In this document: piece by piece, positions 54,929 through 61,291 of the stretch
Position numbering within the stretch: position 1 is the first letter of the stretch
How the letters are laid out: the number at the start of each line of letters is the position of its first letter
Translations under genes and position numbers: made by a program
From: Vibrio astriarenae
GTDB lineage: Bacteria > Pseudomonadota > Gammaproteobacteria > Enterobacterales > Vibrionaceae
Direction: 5' to 3'
Length of the DNA: 64,000 nucleotides
Assembly: GCF_010587385.1 (NCBI RefSeq)
Contig: NZ_CP047476.1
Location: forward strand, 124,001 to 188,000
The notes under the pieces: model-generated
What the model was told of the DNA's origin: nothing
Seen by the model: only the letters and a program-made list of their open reading frames with translations
Databases searched by the model: none

Positions 54929-54990
54929 TTCAAGAATGACTCGTTGTAACGCGGGACATTTTTGCTAGCCGTTGAATTGAGTCATTTGAG
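54929..54990. repeat. Integron attC-like relic (imperfect inverted repeat)
   Basis: Left arm TTCAAGAATGACTC (54929-54942) and right arm GAGTCATTTGAG (54979-54990) share a perfect 8-bp core AATGACTC/GAGTCATT plus CAA/TTG, separated by a two-base bulge. AACG (54948-54951) and CGTT (54970-54973) pair inside. The layout recalls the TCAAGA..GACT / AGTC..TTGAG arms of Vibrio VCR/attC sites. No intact R'' or R' core pair was confirmed, so this is at best a decayed site. Confidence 0.3.
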
Positions 54991-55056
54991 CTGTGTGGCG
55001 GTTTGGATATTGCATTGCTCACACCATAGTAGAGAGTTAAAGGTAAGGGGAAAAAT

Positions 55057-55377
55057 GTGGGCATGGTTATTGGGTATACTTTATTTTTTGTGATGATGGT
55101 TTCGTTGTTGATGTGTATATTTTGCTGCCATCAATATGTAAAAAAAGCGAACAAATTAGGCTTAGCAGACAAGTTTAAATTTCACACGACTCTGTATTCC
55201 CTTCCTTTGTGGTTTGCGATCTATTACTTCCCTGTTAGTGATTATTCGGGACCAGATAACTATGATAGGCTCATTCTCATCTGGTCGATAAAGACTTCTA
55301 CTTTTATATTGGCCCCAGCCATAGTTGGGCTAATACTATTGACTACAAAATTCCTTATTCATAGAGATAACGTATAA
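55057..55377 (+). CDS. Small membrane protein, unknown
   Basis: 106 residues from GTG 55057, six bases after GGGG; ATG 55063 is the alternative. Three hydrophobic helices: VIGYTLFFVMMVSLLMCIFC, LYSLPLWFAIYYFPV and FILAPAIVGLILLTTKFLI. Low GC and rare codons compared with the muk operon. An attC-like relic precedes it, and TAACAAGACACTCAAC around its stop also recalls the start of a Vibrio attC. No family recognised. Confidence 0.6.
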   Translation: MGMVIGYTLFFVMMVSLLMCIFCCHQYVKKANKLGLADKFKFHTTLYSLPLWFAIYYFPVSDYSGPDNYDRLILIWSIKTSTFILAPAIVGLILLTTKFLIHRDNV

Positions 55378-55479
55378 CAAGACACTCAACTACTAGCATT
55401 TTGCTACGCGACGTATATGCCAAGGATTTGTGCAGTTTAGCTTAGCATTAGGACACAAAATCATCATGAAGGATCATAA

Positions 55480-55953
55480 GTGAACGATAAAGTAAGAGAC
55501 GCTCTTCTTTGGCTGAAAGACATTCTCGAGAAGAATCAGATTGAGTACCAAATAGTTGGTGGTTTCGCTGCGTTTCTCCATGGCGGAAGTCGTGAAATTG
55601 CGGATATTGATTTATACATTAATAAATCAGACGCAGAGAAATTGTTACCAAATGTTGTTGATTTTATATCTAAGCCTCTAACTCATTACGTCGAAGGTGG
55701 CTGGGATTTAGAGTATCTGCAGCTCATATACCGCACTCAAAAGATCGAGATTGGTTTAACCCCAGGTACAAGAATCCAATCAACTGATGGAGTGTGGTTT
55801 GAATTAGAAACAGACTTCAACACATCAGTCGCTAGAACTTACAAAGGAATTGAGGTTTCTGTGATTCCAGTTGACAAGTTATTGGAGTATAAGCGTATTC
55901 TTGGTCGTGAAGTCGACCTTATAGACATTGTTGAACTAGAGCACCTTAAGTGA
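55480..55953 (+). CDS. Nucleotidyltransferase-fold protein
   Basis: 157 residues from a GTG preceded by AAGGA. The N-terminal half has YQIVGGFAAFLHGGSREIADIDLYI, here split after FLHG: the GG..A..HG turn and the D-x-D metal pair (DID) define a minimal nucleotidyltransferase fold, as in AbiEii-like or lincosamide-type transferases. VIPVDKLLEYKRILGREVDLIDI near the end is typical of that group. No partner antitoxin gene is adjacent. Substrate unknown. Confidence 0.75.
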   Translation: MNDKVRDALLWLKDILEKNQIEYQIVGGFAAFLHGGSREIADIDLYINKSDAEKLLPNVVDFISKPLTHYVEGGWDLEYLQLIYRTQKIEIGLTPGTRIQSTDGVWFELETDFNTSVARTYKGIEVSVIPVDKLLEYKRILGREVDLIDIVELEHLK

Positions 55954-55983
55954 TGGTTATGTGAATGAAGGAACAAGAACACA

Positions 55984-56331
55984 ATGATGTACACGGTAGT
56001 TAAGAGTTATTCGGATGCACCTGAGTCTCCAATAGAGGTGCGCAAAGGTGAAGAACTTCAGTTTGTCGAAGAGTCTGATCCTGACGGTAATTGGCCAAAC
56101 TGGGTATTTTGTCGTGGAGCAGAGAAGGAAGGTTGGGTACCCAAGCAAATACTTGAGTTCGGGCAGTTCAAAGTCCATGTGCTTCAGGACTACTGTGCCA
56201 GAGAACATACTTTGGCTGTTGGGGAAGTTTTGCTAAAGGAGTACGAGCTCAATGGCTGGATTTGGTGCCAAAAAATTGAGGGTAGCAAAGAATCTGGATG
56301 GGCTCCCCTAAATCATCTAGCCATAGTGTAG
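55984..56331 (+). CDS. Protein of two tandem SH3-like domains
   Basis: 115 residues with AAGGAA upstream and a Met-Met start. Domain one (about 1-56): YTVVKSYSDAPESPIEVRKG, NWVFCRG, GWVPKQIL. Domain two (about 57-115): FKVHVLQDYCAREHTLAVGE, GWIWCQK, GWAPLNHL. Each shows the eukaryote-like SH3 order: an ALYDY-like opening, an acidic RT loop, a Trp strand, and a GW-x-P-x-x-x-L close. There is no signal peptide, so it acts in the cytoplasm, probably binding proteins or peptides. The next gene starts 47 bases later. Confidence 0.8.
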   Translation: MMYTVVKSYSDAPESPIEVRKGEELQFVEESDPDGNWPNWVFCRGAEKEGWVPKQILEFGQFKVHVLQDYCAREHTLAVGEVLLKEYELNGWIWCQKIEGSKESGWAPLNHLAIV

Positions 56332-56378
56332 ATTCCTATGACAAAGCTTTAAGGCGCTCTCCATATCAGAGGATTATA

Positions 56379-56930
56379 ATGAAACCTGCGGTATTAGTTA
56401 TTGATGTTCAGTCGGTTCTATTCGACCCAGAGCCTCAACCATTTGAATCACAAATTGTACTCAACAATATTAATCAAGTTACGAAATGGGCGCGTAGTAA
56501 ATCTGCACCTGTTATTTTCATCCAGCACGAACAACCCAAGTCTGTTATTGAGTACAAGAGCGTGGGGTGGGAATTACAGTCTAGTTTGGTCACTCAAACC
56601 TGTGATCATTTCGTTCGTAAAACAACACCAGATTCGTTTTTGAATACTAATCTTCAAAGTGTATTAAATGAGCTTGACGTTGATAGTATCATTGTGTGTG
56701 GTTATGCCTCTGAGTTTTGCATTGATACTACCGTTCGTCGGGCAGCTGGATTAGGTTATTCCGTAACTTTGGTTTCAGATGCTCACACCACTCATGATAA
56801 GGAACACGCCACAGGTGCTCAAATTCGAGAACACCACAATGCCACGTTACCTAGTATGTCGAGTTTCGGTGTCAAAATTAGAGCGATTGAGGCTGGCGAC
56901 TTATTGGACGTAGGGCTAACAGATACTTAA
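56379..56930 (+). CDS. Isochorismatase-family cysteine hydrolase
   Basis: 183 residues from ATG 56379, behind AGAGGA; an upstream in-frame start overlapping the SH3 gene is rejected. Catalytic triad in the expected places: Asp9 (VLVIDVQ), Lys81 (FVRKTTPDSF) and Cys114 (CGYASEFCIDTTVRRA). A nicotinamidase-, ureidoacrylate- or isochorismate-type amidase/hydrolase; the substrate cannot be read from sequence. Stand-alone gene in the cassette-like run. Confidence 0.9.
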   Translation: MKPAVLVIDVQSVLFDPEPQPFESQIVLNNINQVTKWARSKSAPVIFIQHEQPKSVIEYKSVGWELQSSLVTQTCDHFVRKTTPDSFLNTNLQSVLNELDVDSIIVCGYASEFCIDTTVRRAAGLGYSVTLVSDAHTTHDKEHATGAQIREHHNATLPSMSSFGVKIRAIEAGDLLDVGLTDT

Positions 56931-56982
56931 TAGTGATTAGTAATGTTAGGATTACAAAGCATAGTCTTTCAGTGAGGAAATA

Positions 56983-57375
56983 ATGGAATATTTTGGCAGC
57001 TGCCACTGCGGTGAAATTCAATTCTCGGTCGAAGCGCCAGAGATAATCGAGGCCGATCTTTGCAACTGCTCAGTATGCAGGAAATCTGGCTATCTTCATC
57101 TCATTGTCCCCAAATCAAAGTTCCAATTGCTTAAGGGTCGAGAGAAGTTAGAAGTTTACACGTTCAATACACATGTAGCGAAGCATTACTTTTGTCGAGT
57201 CTGTGGGATGAAACCCTTCTATGTACCGCGTTCAAACCCTGATGGAATGGATATAAACGTGAATTGCATAGATACCGCGATTACCAAGCTTTTAATATCT
57301 GATTTTGATGGCAAAAACTGGGAGCCGAATGCTCATAAACTTGCCCACAAAAGCAAAGAAACCTTACAAAGTTAG
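56983..57375 (+). CDS. GFA/CENP-V-family zinc protein
   Basis: 130 residues. Seven zinc-ligand cysteines in the family arrangement: C7-x-C9 (GSCHCG), C27-x-C29-x2-C32 (LCNCSVCRKSG) and C71-x2-C74 (FCRVCG). The group was named for glutathione-dependent formaldehyde activation, but most members have unknown function. GAGG upstream of the ATG. Confidence 0.9.
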   Translation: MEYFGSCHCGEIQFSVEAPEIIEADLCNCSVCRKSGYLHLIVPKSKFQLLKGREKLEVYTFNTHVAKHYFCRVCGMKPFYVPRSNPDGMDINVNCIDTAITKLLISDFDGKNWEPNAHKLAHKSKETLQS

Positions 57376-57407
57376 ATTGGTGTTCGCATTTATTCAATAG
57401 GAGAGAT

Positions 57408-57815
57408 ATGGAAGTTTCGGTCAAAATAAGCAATGACTTAGAAGTCGCAGAAGTTGTTGAGCTATACCAAGCCAATGGCTGGTCTTCTGCTGAGGTTCCA
57501 GACAAGTTAATTCCAGCACTATTAAATTCAGACACATTGGTAACAGCCCGGCTAGATGGAAAGCTTATCGGCATCGGCAATGCTATCTCTGATGGCTATT
57601 TAGTTGTGTACTATCCACACATGTTGGTCGATCCACGCTTTCAGGGTTTGGGCGTTGGCCGAAAAATGATGGAATTAATGCAAACCCGATACAAAGGTTT
57701 CCACCAACAAATGCTGACGGCTGATGGGGAAGCGGTCGATTTCTATAAAGCCCTCGGGTTTGAGAGAGCGGGTAAAACTGAGCCTATGTGGATTTATGCT
57801 GGAAATGATCATTAG
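57408..57815 (+). CDS. GNAT-family N-acetyltransferase
   Basis: 135 residues. Acetyl-CoA motif: MLVDPRFQGLGVGRKMMELM (Q-x-L-G-x-G), followed by LTADGEAVDFYKALGFERAG and a short C-terminus ending EPMWIYAG. GGAGAG upstream. The preceding GFA gene ends 32 bases away, so the two may be co-transcribed. Acceptor unknown. Confidence 0.9.
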   Translation: MEVSVKISNDLEVAEVVELYQANGWSSAEVPDKLIPALLNSDTLVTARLDGKLIGIGNAISDGYLVVYYPHMLVDPRFQGLGVGRKMMELMQTRYKGFHQQMLTADGEAVDFYKALGFERAGKTEPMWIYAGNDH

Positions 57816-57926
57816 CGTCCACTACTGATTTGGTGACTACCCAGTCAGTTTAACTGTATAAAGCACAGTACTTTAGGTACTCTGTTGGCATACTAGCTCA
57901 TCATCTACAAAGGGTATTATAAAACG

Positions 57927-58469
57927 ATGAAGTTGTTATTGTTATCAGGAAGCTTTCATTCAAAGAGTCGAAGCATCGCCATCTTGAAGGCCCTTAAAGG
58001 GTACTTTCCAGAGCATCAATATATCTTGCCAGAACTCAATTCTTTACCATTCTACTGTGAAGACCTAGCCAAAGATAAGCCAGAGAATATTCTTCAATTG
58101 ATCGAAGATGTCGAAACGTCCGATGGCATTATCGTTTGTTCGCCTGAGTACAATCATAGTGTTCCTGCTGTCGTTAAAAATGCCATTGATTGGGTCTCAA
58201 GGCCGGCGTTCAATTCGTGCTTGAAGGGTAAGCCGGTGACCATCATCACTCAGGCCAACAGCCCTGTGGGTGGCGCAAGAGCACAAGCACACTTCAAATT
58301 GGTGTTTGATTCAACAATTTCTGCGATCCATCCCGTCCATGAAATGACGATCACAGGTGTAGATAGTGTATTCAACGCTGAATTTGAGATAGTCGATGCC
58401 ACGGTCGAGGAAAGGCTGAAGAGGCATATGACTAGCTTTGTCGAATTTATTGATGATAGAAACTCATAA
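57927..58469 (+). CDS. NADPH-dependent FMN reductase family protein
   Basis: 180 residues, flavodoxin-like fold. The FMN phosphate loop is LLSGSFHSKSRSIAIL and the isoalloxazine loop VCSPEYNHSVPAVVKNAIDW, both classical for NAD(P)H:FMN/quinone reductases such as YieF/ChrR and AzoR-like enzymes. AAAGGG upstream. Cytoplasmic. Physiological acceptor unknown. Confidence 0.9.
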   Translation: MKLLLLSGSFHSKSRSIAILKALKGYFPEHQYILPELNSLPFYCEDLAKDKPENILQLIEDVETSDGIIVCSPEYNHSVPAVVKNAIDWVSRPAFNSCLKGKPVTIITQANSPVGGARAQAHFKLVFDSTISAIHPVHEMTITGVDSVFNAEFEIVDATVEERLKRHMTSFVEFIDDRNS

Positions 58470-58482
58470 CCATCAGCGCAAT

Positions 58483-58523
58483 TAGCGGGGGAGTATGGGC
58501 AGCTCGTTTACCCTTGTCCCCTA
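58483..58523. other. Interrupted GC-rich hairpin
   Basis: TAG-C-GGGG (58483-58490) faces CCCCTA (58518-58523), and inside it GGG (58497-58499) faces CCC (58511-58513). No T-run follows. It may be a terminator remnant or a cassette boundary element. Confidence 0.3.
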
Positions 58524-58567
58524 GGCACAATCAAATCACAGTTACGGCTTTGGAGAAAACTGCATAA

Positions 58568-59065
58568 ATGGATGTTAACAAGCAAACACCGATAGAAGTG
58601 AAAGACTATCTGTTAAACAACGCTATTGCTTTCAAGGCATTTAAGCACAAGCCTGTCTTCACTTGTGAAGAGGCCAAACAAGAGAAGATTGGCGCGAAAG
58701 GCATTGAGGTTAAAAACCTATTCCTCAAGGACAAAAAATCGCGAAGGTTTTATCTGATTGTTGCACCAGAAGAACTCGCCATTGATCTAAAATCACTGGG
58801 GCTTCTACTTGATGAGAAGTTGAAGTTCGCCAATGAGGCGAATTTGGTAGAAATCTTGGGTTTAACGCCGGGCGCTGTCTCTCCCTTTGGTTTACTGAAT
58901 GATCATCAAAACCAAGTCAAGCTTATCCTACATAAATCGGTGGCTGAGAGTGACTATGTGCAGTTTCATCCTAACCTGAATACTCAAACACTGGAGCTGA
59001 CACAAGGTGAGTTTGCTAAGTGTCTATCGCTTTTTGGTAATGAGTTTGAATATCTAGAGTTTTAG
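58568..59065 (+). CDS. YbaK/ProX-type aminoacyl-tRNA editing protein
   Basis: 165 residues, complete single-domain INS/YbaK fold. FKAFKHKPVFTCEEAKQEK, KGIEVKNLFLKDKKSRRFYL and LTPGAVSPFGLLND carry the conserved Lys, Asn and G-x-x-P features of ProXp proteins, which remove mischarged Ala or Cys from tRNA-Pro in trans. Vibrio ProRS usually has its own editing domain, so this is likely an extra quality-control factor. Confidence 0.87.
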   Translation: MDVNKQTPIEVKDYLLNNAIAFKAFKHKPVFTCEEAKQEKIGAKGIEVKNLFLKDKKSRRFYLIVAPEELAIDLKSLGLLLDEKLKFANEANLVEILGLTPGAVSPFGLLNDHQNQVKLILHKSVAESDYVQFHPNLNTQTLELTQGEFAKCLSLFGNEFEYLEF

Positions 59066-59085
59066 TTGCAAGAGAAGGAATCACT

Positions 59086-59727
59086 ATGGCTACTAAGCAT
59101 GAATGGCGTAAACACGAGAAAACGGTTTACTTGCCAAAATCTAAACCAGAGTTGATCGACGTTCCCGCATTTAAGTTCATTGTCATCAAGGGGCAAGGTA
59201 ACCCGAACCATTCTGATTTCTCTAAGCGTGTAGAGGCACTGTATTCGCTGGCTTACGGCATAAAAATGAATCTAAAAAAATTAGATTGCCCACCGCAAAA
59301 CTATGTCGATTTTACTATCTATCCTCTAGAAGGTGAGTGGGACATCACCGATGAGGCGAAGGCTATCTTTGACGGTGAGCTAAAAAAGGATGACCTCGTC
59401 TATGAGTTGATGATTCGTCAGCCAGACTATGTAGATGAAGCCTTTTTCAACCAGATAAAAGAATTAGTGAAGGCAAAGAAACCCAACGTGTTGTTAGATT
59501 CTGTTGAGTTTGTAGTCGCAGAGGAAGGTATGTGCGTTCAAATGCTACACCTAGGCCCTTATGACGATGAGCCTGCAAGTTTTGCTCAAATGGAAAGCTT
59601 TGCTAAGGAACAGGGTTTGACTCGATTAACCAAACTTCATCGAGAAATCTACTTGTCCGATCCAAGGCGAGTGACACCAGATAAGTACAAAACGGTGTTA
59701 AGATTTAAAGCTCGACCAGCAAGTTAG
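59086..59727 (+). CDS. GyrI-like small-molecule-binding domain protein
   Basis: 213 residues. LIDVPAFKFIVIKGQGNPNH, FSKRVEALYSLAYGIKMNLK and the acidic-pocket segment VAEEGMCVQMLHLGPYDDEP are typical of the stand-alone GyrI-like/BmrR effector-binding fold. The end SDPRRVTPDKYKTVLRF is also conserved. Members bind or hydrolyse cationic and hydrophobic compounds. Only 20 bases after the YbaK gene and 15 before the next, so the three probably form an operon. Confidence 0.87.
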   Translation: MATKHEWRKHEKTVYLPKSKPELIDVPAFKFIVIKGQGNPNHSDFSKRVEALYSLAYGIKMNLKKLDCPPQNYVDFTIYPLEGEWDITDEAKAIFDGELKKDDLVYELMIRQPDYVDEAFFNQIKELVKAKKPNVLLDSVEFVVAEEGMCVQMLHLGPYDDEPASFAQMESFAKEQGLTRLTKLHREIYLSDPRRVTPDKYKTVLRFKARPAS

Positions 59728-59742
59728 CTCGATGGATTAATA

Positions 59743-60255
59743 ATGGATATTTTAAAAGCTGCTGAAAAACTGATGTCGATGGATGAGAGTGCATGGCAGC
59801 GCCATTCCAGTCCACTAAGTGTGTACTCCCGCTTCTCAATTTTACCTATGTTTACTTTTGTAATCGGTATTCGTGAGCATCTAGGCTGGTGGACTTTGCT
59901 ACTTTTTGGCGTCGTAGTTTTGTGGACATGGCTTAACCCACGACTTTTTTCTGCTCCGACAACCACCAACAATTGGGCATCGATGGGGACATTTGGCGAG
60001 CGCGTCTATCTTAATCAAAAAAATGAGAGTTTGATTCCCAAGCATCACCTCAAAACGGCAAAAGGCATTATCCTTCTTCAACTCGTCGGCTTACCATTTT
60101 GGTTTTACAGCTTGTATTCTATCGATACATTACTGATGATGATCAGCACCCTCTACTTGATGTTTACCAAAGCATGGTTTGTTGACCGAATGGTTTGGCT
60201 ATATAAAGACGTCAAAGATCTCAACCCTATCTATCAATCTTGGTATAAGTCGTAA
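59743..60255 (+). CDS. DUF6653-like membrane protein
   Basis: 170 residues with three or four membrane helices (LGWWTLLLFGVVVLWTWL, GIILLQLVGLPFWFYSLYSI, TLLMMISTLYLMFTKAWF). Conserved strings WQRHSSPLSVYSRF, NPRLFSAP, NNWASMGTFGERVYL and WFVDRMVWLYKDV fit a small uncharacterised family often seen near acetyltransferase and GyrI genes. Family name is from memory; function unknown. Confidence 0.72.
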   Translation: MDILKAAEKLMSMDESAWQRHSSPLSVYSRFSILPMFTFVIGIREHLGWWTLLLFGVVVLWTWLNPRLFSAPTTTNNWASMGTFGERVYLNQKNESLIPKHHLKTAKGIILLQLVGLPFWFYSLYSIDTLLMMISTLYLMFTKAWFVDRMVWLYKDVKDLNPIYQSWYKS

Positions 60256-60360
60256 CGCGATTTTATTTCCACATACGTTCAAACTGAGCTAGAAAGTGAC
60301 TAAGTGATACATGTTGATGCTGAGCTGGAAATCCAACAATGAGCAAAATGGGGAATAGGG

Positions 60361-61023
60361 ATGCAAACACTGATCAATGCCGACTTTGAAAAGCGAGTCG
60401 TTATCCGTCCGGAAGATTACCAATGGTTTTCATCTCCAATGCCCGGTGTGGAGCGCATGCCGCTCGACCGTGTTGGGGGTGAAGTTGCTCGTGCGACATC
60501 CATCGTTCGCTATAAACCGAACAGTGCGTTTTCACCCCACACTCACGATGGTGGGGAAGAATTTTTTGTCCTCGAAGGAGTCTTTTCCGATGAGCATGGT
60601 GATTATCCGCAGGGGAGTTATGTCCGTAATCCTATAGGTACCGCTCATACTCCAAAGATTGGCCCAGAGGGCGCGACGATATTTGTTAAGCTTCAGCAGT
60701 TTGATAAAGAAGACTCGAGTCAATTTGTGATTGATACTGAAAATCAAATTTGGCACCCCGGCTTAGTCGATGGCTTAACGGTGATGCCATTGCATGACCA
60801 CAAAACTGAGCATGTCGCCTTGGTTAAGTGGGCGCCAAATACGGTATTTAATGCACATCAACATTGGGGTGGTGAAGAAATATTTGTCCTGTCAGGTACT
60901 TTTTACGATGAGCATGGAGAGTATCCACAAGGAACATGGATTCGAAGCCCGCACAGTAGTCAACATACGCCGTTTACCAAACAAGACGGTGCTGTGATTT
61001 TGGTGAAAACAGGACATTTGTAA
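60361..61023 (+). CDS. Two-domain cupin (ChrR-like)
   Basis: 220 residues with two homologous cupin units. Unit one has FSPHTHDGGEEFFVLEGVFS and GDYPQGSYVRNPIGTAHTP; unit two has FNAHQHWGGEEIFVLSGTFY and GEYPQGTWIRSPHSSQHTP. Each repeats the H-x-H...E...H metal set, as in the cupin domain of ChrR-type anti-sigma factors. The zinc-binding anti-sigma N-terminal domain is absent. It is therefore more likely a metal-dependent enzyme or sensor than an anti-sigma factor. Confidence 0.87.
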   Translation: MQTLINADFEKRVVIRPEDYQWFSSPMPGVERMPLDRVGGEVARATSIVRYKPNSAFSPHTHDGGEEFFVLEGVFSDEHGDYPQGSYVRNPIGTAHTPKIGPEGATIFVKLQQFDKEDSSQFVIDTENQIWHPGLVDGLTVMPLHDHKTEHVALVKWAPNTVFNAHQHWGGEEIFVLSGTFYDEHGEYPQGTWIRSPHSSQHTPFTKQDGAVILVKTGHL

Positions 61024-61291
61024 CTGATTAAATCGCGTCAAATGTCTGACTGTTGTTTGAAGGTTCCACCTTACCTCAGTAAGCGCTTTCAGAACCAAAA
61101 ATGGTACACTCGCTAAGTAACTGTATTATTGAGAGTATTATTTTTTACGCATCATCAATGTGGGATCGTTGTCACATATAAAAGTTTGTATTTTGGCCTC
61201 CTTGTATTACCGCTTCTATATTTCTGTCTAGTTATTGGATGTCTGCTGTCGATAACGCTTAACAAAAATTAACAACGTCAAGGCAGAAAAT

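Noticed and set aside
54247..61023. Intact superintegron with functional attC sites
   Set aside because: No integrase, no repeated full-length attC between genes, and several gaps are too short (15-50 bases) to hold one. Kept only as a possible decayed or cassette-derived region.
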